From assembly GCF_009617895.1 (NCBI RefSeq), contig NZ_BLAW01000001.1, positions 363,001 through 427,000 on the forward strand: a stretch of 64,000 bases of DNA, written 5' to 3'. How positions within the stretch are numbered: position 1 is the stretch's first letter; every line of letters starts with the position of its first letter. Shown piece by piece: positions 1-5,920 of the stretch. The notes under the pieces were generated by a model that saw only the letters and a program-made list of their open reading frames with translations, made no database searches and was not told where the DNA came from. The DNA comes from Prolixibacter sp. SD074. Its GTDB lineage: Bacteria; Bacteroidota; Bacteroidia; Bacteroidales; Prolixibacteraceae. The position numbers were made by a program, and so were the translations under genes.

Positions 1-443
1 CAGAACTTATTCGTTCGTTTGGTAAAGCAGGAAATTATTACTACGACATTGCCCGGGGCATCGATAACCGGCCGGTAAATCCAAACCGGGAACGGAAATC
101 GATTGGTGGGGAACGTACTTTCGATCGCGATCTGTATGATGCGGAAGAGTTAAAGCACGAACTGGAAATTATCGCCGAAATTGTCTGGAACCGGGTCAGG
201 AAAAAGCAGGCCATGGGAAAGACGATAACGCTCAAGGTGAAATATGCCGATTTCGAACAGATTACCCGGGGCCATACCTTCCGCGGAAACGTTATCGGGG
301 TGAAGCAGCTGTATCGCACCGGTGTCGATTTGTTGCCGTACGACGAAGCAGCCCAAAAAGGCGTTCGTCTTTTGGGATTGACCATGTCAAATCTGACCCT
401 TCCGGGTGAAGGAATTCCTGTTCAGCTTACCCTCGAATTCTAA
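1..443 (+). CDS. dinB: DNA polymerase IV, C-terminal part (runs in from the left edge)
   Basis: Open in the third frame from the left edge to TAA at 441-443, giving about 146 residues. The start is outside the window. The visible part begins in the thumb region with the glycine-rich FGKAGNYYYDIARGID stretch. It then runs through the little-finger domain (ERKSIGGERTFDRDL, then a beta-rich tail ending in PVQLTLEF). This order and these motifs are typical of Y-family polymerase IV, which copies damaged templates in the cytoplasm. The palm and catalytic carboxylates lie outside the window, so activity cannot be judged. No operon partner is visible downstream. Confidence 0.85.
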   Translation, partial: ELIRSFGKAGNYYYDIARGIDNRPVNPNRERKSIGGERTFDRDLYDAEELKHELEIIAEIVWNRVRKKQAMGKTITLKVKYADFEQITRGHTFRGNVIGVKQLYRTGVDLLPYDEAAQKGVRLLGLTMSNLTLPGEGIPVQLTLEF

Positions 444-594
444 TAAGAGCCCGGAAGGAAACCAATCCGGCCGGAACAATATTGAAGAGGTAGAAAGTCT
501 TAATATTGAGGTGAATTACATCGAAAAGGCCCAGTGTCAAACCGGTCATGACGCCGCCGGCGATAAGTAATAATCCGGTGAGTATAATGATATT
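427..594 (-). other. Possible remnant of a membrane protein gene
   Basis: The reverse strand is open for 55 codons without a convincing start (the frame begins after TGA at 597-595 and ends at TAA 429-427). The translation is strongly hydrophobic (ILTGLLLIAGGVMTGLTLG) and its end overlaps the 3' end of dinB. It could be the tail of a decayed membrane protein gene or chance; no family is recognised. An in-frame ATG lies inside the hydrophobic stretch. Confidence 0.2.
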
Positions 595-694
595 TCAAGC
601 AGGAGCGGGAACGTCTGCAAAGTAAGTTTACATTTTGTACGGCAAATTAACCATGGTATGTAAAGAGAAGACATTTACATCCGGTATTTTGTTT

Positions 695-1078
695 TTACCC
701 GGTAATTTCGATATGGTTTCCATCGGGATCGAGAATGACACTTTCATAGTATCCATCACCGGTTACCCGCGGCTCTCCGGCAATCACGTAACCATCGCGG
801 CGGAGTCTTTCCGTGAGTTGATCAACGGTTGTCCGGTTACCTACCGAAAAGGCCAGATGCGTAATTCCGGTCAGGTCTGTGCTGCCTGAGTTCTGGCTCA
901 TTCCCGGCCGGTGCATCAGCTCCAGCCGTGCTCCTTCATCGAACGAAAGGAAATAGGACGTAAACTGCTTATCCGGGTTGTGATATTGTTTCCCGGCTTT
1001 CGCCGAGAAATAAGTCTCGTAGAACGTTTTCATCTCCTCCAGGTGGAGCGTCCAGATGGCAATGTGTTCAATCTTCAT
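695..1078 (-). CDS. VOC-family (glyoxalase/bleomycin-resistance fold) protein
   Basis: This 127-residue single-domain protein has the paired beta-alpha-beta-beta-beta modules of the vicinal oxygen chelate superfamily. It opens MKIEHIAIW (metal-ligand His near residue 5), has ITHLAFSVG in the middle and ends DPDGNHIEI (ligand Glu). These are positions where glyoxalase I-like enzymes bind a divalent metal. The substrate cannot be told from the sequence; lactoylglutathione lyase, epimerase or dioxygenase relatives are all possible. It is the last gene of a leftward cluster with dgkA and the DUF2007 gene, 12 bp after dgkA, so co-transcription is likely. Confidence 0.8.
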   Translation of the reverse strand: MKIEHIAIWTLHLEEMKTFYETYFSAKAGKQYHNPDKQFTSYFLSFDEGARLELMHRPGMSQNSGSTDLTGITHLAFSVGNRTTVDQLTERLRRDGYVIAGEPRVTGDGYYESVILDPDGNHIEITG

Positions 1079-1090
1079 CTATTCTTTCAA

Positions 1091-1477
1091 TTACGAAAAC
1101 AGTGGGAAAATAAGTTTCGGAATGAAGATAATCAATCCTGCGATAAAGGCCGTAATAGCTGCCAGGGTAACCGCTGCCGCGGACATATCTTTGATGTCTT
1201 TTATCCGTGTATGGTACTCCGGCGATACGAAGTCGCAAAGGCGTTCAATTACGCTGTTGAATGCCTCGGCCGTAAAAACCAGCCCGCTCACAATGATAAT
1301 GCTGAGCCATTCGGCCAGGGAGAGTCCTGTCCACCAGCCAACCGCCAGCACCACGATGAAAGCGATCAGATGTATGCGGAAATGAACCTCTCTCCCGGCA
1401 AGGAGACGCAATCCTCTCCAGGCATGGCCAAAGGCTCGTTTTCTGCGGACAAAAAAGTTATCGTTTGATTTTTTCAT
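1091..1477 (-). CDS. dgkA: Diacylglycerol kinase / undecaprenol kinase family membrane protein
   Basis: This 128-residue inner-membrane protein has a basic N terminus, a GREVHFRIHL motif, and three membrane segments at about residues 35-52, 55-75 and 103-125. The family signature around AEAFNSVIERLCDFVS, followed by KDIKDMSAAAV, carries the conserved Glu/Asn and Lys-Asp residues for ATP-Mg binding. The family phosphorylates diacylglycerol or undecaprenol, recycling lipid carriers for envelope synthesis. The Gram-positive-like length and C-terminal half make undecaprenol kinase equally likely. The gene starts 6 bp after the DUF2007 gene and precedes the VOC gene, so the three probably form an operon. 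Confidence 0.85.
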   Translation of the reverse strand: MKKSNDNFFVRRKRAFGHAWRGLRLLAGREVHFRIHLIAFIVVLAVGWWTGLSLAEWLSIIIVSGLVFTAEAFNSVIERLCDFVSPEYHTRIKDIKDMSAAAVTLAAITAFIAGLIIFIPKLIFPLFS

Positions 1478-1483
1478 TTACGA

Positions 1484-1732
1484 CTAACGGCGGGCTATAT
1501 CAGTCAAATACTGGTTTACTACTTCGCGGGCTTTCTCTTCATCCTCGCTGGAAACCACCAGCCGGATCGAACTTGTCCCTCCGGCGCTCGTGTACCAGGG
1601 CACCAAAGTTCCCTGGATTTCATCCTGAACGAATACTCCAGTTGCTGCATTTTCCAGCAGGCTTTTCACCAGGCCGGCTTCCCAACTGGTTCCGGCAAAT
1701 ACTTCTATGGCTTTAATGTCATTCATGGTCAT
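1484..1732 (-). CDS. DUF2007-like putative signal-transducing protein
   Basis: This 82-residue soluble protein has the pattern IEVFAGTSWEAGLVKSLLENA, then a short beta hairpin and RLVVSSEDEEKAREVVNQYL. The pattern matches the small DUF2007 ferredoxin-like domain that is frequent in Bacteroidota. The family is named as a putative signal-transducing protein, but no biochemical role is established. The first two codons of interest are ATG at 1732 and 1726; either could start translation. It is the first gene of the leftward cluster with dgkA and the VOC gene. About 317 bp separate it from the divergent copper island. Confidence 0.65.
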   Translation of the reverse strand: MTMNDIKAIEVFAGTSWEAGLVKSLLENAATGVFVQDEIQGTLVPWYTSAGGTSSIRLVVSSEDEEKAREVVNQYLTDIARR

Positions 1733-1890
1733 GGATACTTTGATGATGGCTAAAGTTAGCAGTTAATTCATAAAACTCAATTCCCCTAACGGGAATTTGG
1801 AGACAATCACCTGCCTCAGAAGAAGAGTTCATGTTAAAAAATCTAAAAAACAGGATAACCTGCCGAATGTATAAATCTTATCACGGATTG

Positions 1891-1925
1891 TGTAACAGCT
1901 AAACCATTGGCCGGACTTAACTTTG
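1891..1925 (+). promoter_or_regulatory. Putative promoter and upstream box of the first copper-island cluster
   Basis: In the 317-bp gap 1733-2049 the strongest signal is TAACTTTG at 1918-1925, a full match to the Bacteroidota -7 element TAnnTTTG. TGTAACAGCTAAAC at 1891-1904 recurs almost identically before the second cluster, at 4420-4433, at nearly the same distance from a -7-like box. This makes it a candidate operator or -33 region. A 26-codon reading frame from 1937 could be a leader peptide, but nothing supports translation. The rest of the gap shows nothing recognisable. Confidence 0.45.
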
Positions 1926-2049
1926 AAAATAAAATGAAGGGAGGCTATAATGAAATCGATACTCCATTAAAAACGAAATGGCCGGCATTATTAATGATGC
2001 TCACCGGTAGGTAAATCAACGAAAAGTTCAATCACTAAAATCAGAAGCC

Positions 2050-2262
2050 ATGTTTTTCAAAATATTTCTCATATCAATCGTACTGGTCGCCTTTGTCATG
2101 CTGGCGTTAGGCGTGAAAATGCTCTTCGATCCGAAGGCCGAATTTACCGCTCATTCCTGTTCGATGGAAGATGGTAACGATGCTCAGGGATGCGCAGCAT
2201 GCCAGGTAAAAGAGATAGCCGACTGCGAAAATAATGAACCGGCACAAACTGTTTCCGGGTAA
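2050..2262 (+). CDS. Small membrane-anchored cysteine-rich protein
   Basis: This 70-residue protein has one N-terminal membrane segment (about residues 3-24) followed by a short hydrophilic tail containing four cysteines. They sit at HSCSMEDG, GCAACQ (a CxxC pair) and ADCENN. The spacing suggests metal or Fe-S binding or a disulfide on the outer face of the membrane. The family is a recurrent small Bacteroidota protein without an assigned function as far as I can tell. It starts the copper island and lies about 50 bp before the first Met-rich Spy-like gene, so a role in metal handling is a reasonable guess only. Confidence 0.6.
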   Translation: MFFKIFLISIVLVAFVMLALGVKMLFDPKAEFTAHSCSMEDGNDAQGCAACQVKEIADCENNEPAQTVSG

Positions 2263-2316
2263 TCACCCGATGTAACGAATTAGATGTTTTAACAAAAATT
2301 AAAAGGAGAATTTGTG

Positions 2317-2955
2317 ATGAAGAAAATTGCAGTATTAATTGTCGCTGTACTTCTGGCAACAGGCTTGTCAGCTGAAGCACAATCAAACATGAACCAGGGA
2401 TCGATGCGCAACATGCACAATCAATCGGGCATGATGATGCAGGGAAACCGAACGGGAAACTACGGAATGATGTCCGGTGAAATGATGGGACAAGGTATGA
2501 TGAATGGTAACTATTCCCATATGATGGGAGGGACCTTGCCCATGTGGAGGTATGAACGAATGGTAGCCATGCTGCCCCGCATGCAGTCACAGCTTTCGCT
2601 GACATCCGATCAAACGGAGAAACTGATTGACCTGAAATCAGCTTATCAGAAAAAAGAGATCGATTTAAGCGCGTTGCAACAAAAACGACAACTGCAACTG
2701 CAGTCGTTGCTTCAGAGCAACGCCTCAGCTGAAGCGGTACGCAAACAATTGCAAAGTTGCACCGATGTAAGTATTGATATGGGCGTAGAAGCCTATAAAA
2801 CGGTTCAGCAAATGGAATCCGTTCTGAATAATTCCCAACAGAAAGAATTCCAAAGTTGGATGATGAATTCCATGCAGAATAATAAGATGATGAATTCCAT
2901 GCAGAATAATAACATGAACGGCCATGGCATGGGAAAAGGAATGATGAACAATTAA
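2317..2955 (+). CDS. Met-rich Spy/CpxP-like periplasmic protein, copy 1
   Basis: This 212-residue exported protein has a signal peptide at residues 1-22 (cut near AEAQ). A Met/Asn/Gly-rich segment follows at about 25-75, packed with MM and GMM groups. A helical domain at about 90-170 contains LTSDQ, the LTxxQ signature of Spy/CpxP/CnrR-type proteins. A second Met-rich tail ends the protein. Methionine clusters typically coordinate Cu(I) or Ag(I), and LTxxQ helical proteins act as periplasmic chaperones or metal buffers. GTG at 2314 is also in frame, but AGGAG at 2304-2308 sits 8 bp before ATG 2317, so ATG is preferred. A paralogue lies at 4480-5118. Confidence 0.8.
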   Translation: MKKIAVLIVAVLLATGLSAEAQSNMNQGSMRNMHNQSGMMMQGNRTGNYGMMSGEMMGQGMMNGNYSHMMGGTLPMWRYERMVAMLPRMQSQLSLTSDQTEKLIDLKSAYQKKEIDLSALQQKRQLQLQSLLQSNASAEAVRKQLQSCTDVSIDMGVEAYKTVQQMESVLNNSQQKEFQSWMMNSMQNNKMMNSMQNNNMNGHGMGKGMMNN

Positions 2956-3189
2956 TGGATTGAGGCGTATTATTAAGTAGAAATACCCTTGTTCGGAATG
3001 AGTGAAGTCGTGTTTAGGCTTCACCCGTTTCGGATTTTTGCATTGTCATCATTCTCTTTAAGGTATTACATAAACATCGGTCTCGCCGAAAAAATACTAA
3101 AAAATGGTTTTACATGGTAATCGCTGCCCTTAATCAACTCGGTGCCGGAACAAAACAATTTATATTTTACTCTGTTGTAAATAGAAGAT

Positions 3190-3220
3190 AGCTGTTCCTT
3201 TTTGATAAATAAGAACAGCT
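3190..3220 (+). promoter_or_regulatory. Inverted repeat before the His-rich protein gene
   Basis: AGCTGTTC at 3190-3197 and GAACAGCT at 3213-3220 are perfect 8-bp inverted arms 15 bp apart, ending 13 bp before the ATG at 3234. The half-site core AACAGCT also occurs in the box at 1891-1904. It may be an operator; a leader hairpin is an alternative. Confidence 0.4.
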
Positions 3221-3233
3221 TTATATTGACAAA

Positions 3234-3680
3234 ATGGTTTATCTGTACAAAATACCTACAATCCGGATTGCGGCATTTTGCCTTATATCTTTTTTGGGTG
3301 TTTACCTGGTAAATACAGTTTGTCTGACAAATGATGCCATTATTTCATTGGCAGAAGTTCATGAGGTTAATCACCACCACGGTGAATCCACGAGTTCTGA
3401 GTCGCAACATGGGCATGGCCACGATTCAAGTGAAAAAGATGATAATTGTTGTTCCGGATCGTCCTTCCAGTATTATTCGTTGGTTCAAGGCTTAATTCCG
3501 CACTTCGAACTTGAGGAAGTAGTATCATATTTTATATCATCTATACTTCATATACATTCAATTCCAACCTATTTAAAAGATGTCGCTGTTAGTTTGGTAG
3601 AAAATAATAGTAATGGTCCGCCAACACTATCGACTTCCGGAATGTCAGTGCGCATTCTCATTCAATCTTTTATAATTTGA
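3234..3680 (+). CDS. His-rich exported protein, HYC_CC_PP-like
   Basis: This 148-residue protein has an N-terminal hydrophobic segment (about 10-30). A His/Ser/Glu-rich stretch follows (NHHHGE and HGHGHDSS, about 43-62), then DDNCCSGS at about 65-72 and a C-terminal NGPPTLSTSGMSVRILIQSF. The CC and PP landmarks and the closing LIQSF-type end resemble the small Bacteroidota proteins called HYC_CC_PP. Those sit next to heavy-metal efflux genes; the function is not established. Histidine clusters suggest binding of Cu, Zn or Co at the cell surface or periplasm. It has low GC compared with its neighbours and lies just before the HMA-AraC regulator. Confidence 0.6.
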   Translation: MVYLYKIPTIRIAAFCLISFLGVYLVNTVCLTNDAIISLAEVHEVNHHHGESTSSESQHGHGHDSSEKDDNCCSGSSFQYYSLVQGLIPHFELEEVVSYFISSILHIHSIPTYLKDVAVSLVENNSNGPPTLSTSGMSVRILIQSFII

Positions 3681-3720
3681 AATACCCTTGATTAGGCGGA
3701 AGTTTATCATTTACTTCTGA

Positions 3721-3764
3721 TGGGATTGCCTATTGTGTTTACTTTGAGATAATGAGCAATCCCA
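3721..3764 (+). promoter_or_regulatory. Inverted repeat enclosing a promoter-like box before the regulator gene
   Basis: TGGGATTGC (3721-3729) and GCAATCCCA (3756-3764) are perfect 9-bp arms with 26 bp between them. The loop holds TACTTTG, a near match to the Bacteroidota -7 element. It ends 53 bp before the regulator ATG at 3818. The arrangement fits an autoregulatory operator, but a transcript hairpin is not excluded. Confidence 0.4.
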
Positions 3765-3817
3765 GATTATTGTCAATTACATTTTCCAGGGTATTTTATA
3801 CTTATAATAGATTAAAC

Positions 3818-4384
3818 ATGGAAACACGGGTTTTACATATAAAAAACATGAGATGCCAGCATTGTATATGGGTTGTCGAAAAAATTATTAATAAACTGAA
3901 AATTAAAATCGAGGAAATTAATCTGGGGGAAGTTGTAATCGAAACTTCAAATGTGGATGCTGACTATTTGGATGAGTTGAAAGTTGAATTGAAAAAAGGC
4001 GGTTTTGAATTGGTTGAGAGCAAAAAGATGCAGATTGTGGAACAGATAAAGGCCTACATTTTATATTGGTTACAAAAAAATTCTATTGATAAGGAGAGAA
4101 GAAATTTATCTGATTTCCTTGTAACGAAAACAGGACTGAGCTATGGTTCTCTAAGCACGGTCTTTTCAGAAGTTGAAAATTTGACTATTGAGAAATATTA
4201 TATCAATCAGAGAATTGAAAAAGCGAAGGAACTCATACTTTTTGATGAGCATAATTTTGAAGAAATATCTTATGAATTGGGATACAGTAGCCTCGCTCAC
4301 TTTTCAAGTCAGTTTAAATCGATAACCGGTGATTCACCGCTTCAATACAAGAAAAAGTTAAAACAAAGGGAATTACTACTATGA
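3818..4384 (+). CDS. AraC-family regulator with N-terminal HMA-like metal-binding domain
   Basis: This 188-residue protein (from ATG 3818) opens with an HMA-like ferredoxin fold, about residues 1-65. It carries NMRCQHC, the MxCxxC metal site of copper chaperones. The C-terminal half (about 90-185) is an AraC/XylS DNA-binding domain with two helix-turn-helix units, including EISYELGYSSLAHFSSQFK and the closing GDSPLQYKK. The architecture suggests direct sensing of Cu(I)/Ag(I) and control of the island; this is inferred, not shown. An upstream in-frame ATG at 3752 would add 22 residues without family character, and it falls inside the inverted repeat, so it was rejected. The gene has low GC, like the His-rich gene before it. 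Confidence 0.8.
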   Translation: METRVLHIKNMRCQHCIWVVEKIINKLKIKIEEINLGEVVIETSNVDADYLDELKVELKKGGFELVESKKMQIVEQIKAYILYWLQKNSIDKERRNLSDFLVTKTGLSYGSLSTVFSEVENLTIEKYYINQRIEKAKELILFDEHNFEEISYELGYSSLAHFSSQFKSITGDSPLQYKKKLKQRELLL

Positions 4385-4419
4385 AAATAATAAAATACTA
4401 TAAACTCTTTTAAAAATTA

Positions 4420-4454
4420 TGTAACAGTTAAGCAATTAATTTTCACCTACTTTG
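4420..4454 (+). promoter_or_regulatory. Putative promoter and shared box of the second copper-island cluster
   Basis: TGTAACAGTTAAGC at 4420-4433 matches the box at 1891-1904 at 12 of 14 positions. TACTTTG, a -7-like element one base short of TAnnTTTG, starts 28 bp after the box starts (27 bp at the first site). It lies 26 bp before the ATG at 4480. The conserved spacing suggests a common regulator or sigma recognition. Confidence 0.45.
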
Positions 4455-4479
4455 CATAAACAATTTAAAATTTAATGAC

Positions 4480-5118
4480 ATGAAAAAGATGAAAAAGTTA
4501 GTAATTATTACAACAGCCCTCCTGTTTATGGCAGGGTATACGGCAAGCGCCCAAATGATGGGACAAAACAACAATCAAAATCAAAAACAAGGCATGATGA
4601 TGCAAAACAGCGGAATGATGAAAGGTGGCATGATGCAAAGTGGCGGAATGATGCAGGGCATGATGAACAATGGTATGTGCCCTATGTGCGGGCAAATGAT
4701 GAACCAAAACATGCTCATGAAAAAATACGGCATGATGGTGAACCGCCTGCCAAACATGCAGCAACAACTGTCGCTCACCGATGACCAGGTGAATCAACTT
4801 TTCGATTTGCAAACCGGGTTTAAAAAGCAACAACTCGATTATCAGTCAGAACTGCGTAAAAAACAGATGAAGTTGAATAGTTTGCTGGCAGACAACGCCT
4901 CGGCCAGCCAGGTAAAAAACCAGATGGAAGCCTGTTCCGAAACAAAAACCGACATGAAAGTAGCTGCTTATGAAACCGCCGGAAAAATGAAAGCAGTGCT
5001 CACCAACGACCAGAAAGAGCAATTGAAAAACATGATGATGCAACAAGGCGGAATGATGAAAGGTGGCATGATTAACCAGGGCCAGGGTAGAATGATGCAA
5101 AATCAAAATAATCAATAA
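4480..5118 (+). CDS. Met-rich Spy/CpxP-like periplasmic protein, copy 2
   Basis: This 212-residue protein is a paralogue of the one at 2317-2955. It has a signal peptide ending near SASAQ and a Met/Gln/Asn-rich segment at about 25-80 with many GMM groups and a CPMCGQMM motif. A helical domain carries LTDDQ (LTxxQ type) and the tail is Met-rich. The CPMC pair is absent from copy 1 and adds a thiol metal site. The likely role is binding and buffering Cu(I)/Ag(I) in the periplasm. It appears to start a cluster with SHOCT, DUF302, CopB, aldolase and GAPDH genes, all rightward with short gaps. Confidence 0.8.
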   Translation: MKKMKKLVIITTALLFMAGYTASAQMMGQNNNQNQKQGMMMQNSGMMKGGMMQSGGMMQGMMNNGMCPMCGQMMNQNMLMKKYGMMVNRLPNMQQQLSLTDDQVNQLFDLQTGFKKQQLDYQSELRKKQMKLNSLLADNASASQVKNQMEACSETKTDMKVAAYETAGKMKAVLTNDQKEQLKNMMMQQGGMMKGGMINQGQGRMMQNQNNQ

Positions 5119-5138
5119 TAAAAAGAAAGGAGGATATT

Positions 5139-5351
5139 ATGATGGGAGGAGGATTCGGAATGGGCTGGTGGTGGATAATCGGCATTGTTGTGCTGATTGC
5201 CATTATCTGGCCGTTGGCGCAAAGGTTCAACAGGAACAACAGCGCCAGTCAAAGCCCCGGCAAGTCGGCGCTCGATATTTTGAAAGAGCGCTACGCCAAG
5301 GGAGAAATAGACAAACAGGAATTTGAAGAACGGAAAAAGGATTTAATGTAG
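5139..5351 (+). CDS. SHOCT-domain small membrane protein
   Basis: This 70-residue protein has a Gly/Met/Trp-rich start, one membrane segment (about 10-27), a short linker and a C-terminal SHOCT domain (ALDILKERYAKGEIDKQEF). SHOCT is a short oligomerisation motif common in small bacterial proteins. A clear AAAGGAGG ribosome binding site lies just before the ATG, which is unusually strong for this window. It sits 20 bp after the Spy-like gene and 5 bp before DUF302, so co-expression is very likely. SHOCT proteins often accompany copper-export genes; the molecular role is unknown. Confidence 0.8.
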   Translation: MMGGGFGMGWWWIIGIVVLIAIIWPLAQRFNRNNSASQSPGKSALDILKERYAKGEIDKQEFEERKKDLM

Positions 5352-5356
5352 AAAAT

Positions 5357-5743
5357 ATGAAATATTATATTGAAAAAACCACCAATTATTCTTTCGACGA
5401 AGCCGTTGAAAAAGTAACAGAAGAATTGAAAAAAGAAGGTTTTGGCGTATTGTCAGAAATAAATATCCACGAAAAGCTAAAGGAAAAGCTGGATGTGGAT
5501 TTCAGGAAATACAGGATTCTTGGCGCGTGCAACCCGCCCAAAGCTTATGAAGCGCTCCAGGCAGAAAACAAAATAGGCACCATGTTGCCCTGCAACGTAA
5601 TTGTGCAGGAACTGGATGAAAGCAAAACAGAAGTTGCAGCGGTTGACCCGGTAGCTTCAATGATGGCCGTTGGAAATGCTGAGCTCGAAAGCATTGCGAA
5701 GGAAATCCGCACAAAACTTCAAAAAGTCATCGACGCCGTGTAA
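5357..5743 (+). CDS. DUF302 family protein
   Basis: This 128-residue cytosolic protein matches the DUF302 pattern. It opens with a beta-alpha unit (YSFDEAVEKVTEELKKEGFG), continues EINIHEKLKEKLDVDF with RILGACNPPKAYEAL, and ends with MLPCNVIVQE and a VDPVASM segment. The conserved GACNP and LPCN cysteines are frequent in the family and could bind metal. No signal peptide is visible. DUF302 proteins commonly lie next to copper and other soft-metal resistance genes, but no function is settled. It starts 5 bp after the SHOCT gene. Confidence 0.8.
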   Translation: MKYYIEKTTNYSFDEAVEKVTEELKKEGFGVLSEINIHEKLKEKLDVDFRKYRILGACNPPKAYEALQAENKIGTMLPCNVIVQELDESKTEVAAVDPVASMMAVGNAELESIAKEIRTKLQKVIDAV

Positions 5744-5762
5744 TCATAATTAGAAACAAAAT

Positions 5763-5869
5763 ATGGATATCAATGAAAAACGTCCGCCCAAAAAAATATT
5801 GTACTACCCGTGGGCGGCATGCACGATTGGGTAACGCTGGGCTTGTCGGTGAAGAACAAAAAACAGTAA
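5763..5869 (+). other. Mini-gene with possible -1 frameshift at a run of seven A
   Basis: ATG 5763 opens a 23-codon frame that stops at 5832-5834. At the A7 run (5790-5796), a -1 shift joins it to a second frame that continues to TAA 5867-5869. The product would be 35 residues ending in LPVGGMHDWVTLGLSVKN. The joined peptide looks more protein-like than either frame alone. It sits between DUF302 and the CopB gene. It may be a small gene using slippage, a decayed gene with an indel, or a sequencing error in the homopolymer. No family was recognised. Confidence 0.35.
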
Positions 5870-5920
5870 CCCAAAAATTAAAGCAGGAAAATATCTTATG
5901 ATAAAGTAAAATGAAGCGAA

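Noticed and set aside
911-1468. 185-residue plus-strand frame
   Set aside because: It runs antisense across the VOC and dgkA genes, which carry clear family motifs.
1937-2017. 26-codon frame in the gap before the copper island
   Set aside because: It is short, unrelated to known leaders, and has no regulatory codon pattern; not listed as a gene.
4498-5115. Long reverse-strand frames rich in His and Met opposite the Met-rich gene
   Set aside because: They are antisense to an ATG-rich (CAT on the other strand) coding sequence; the His-rich text is a shadow of methionine codons, not a separate protein.
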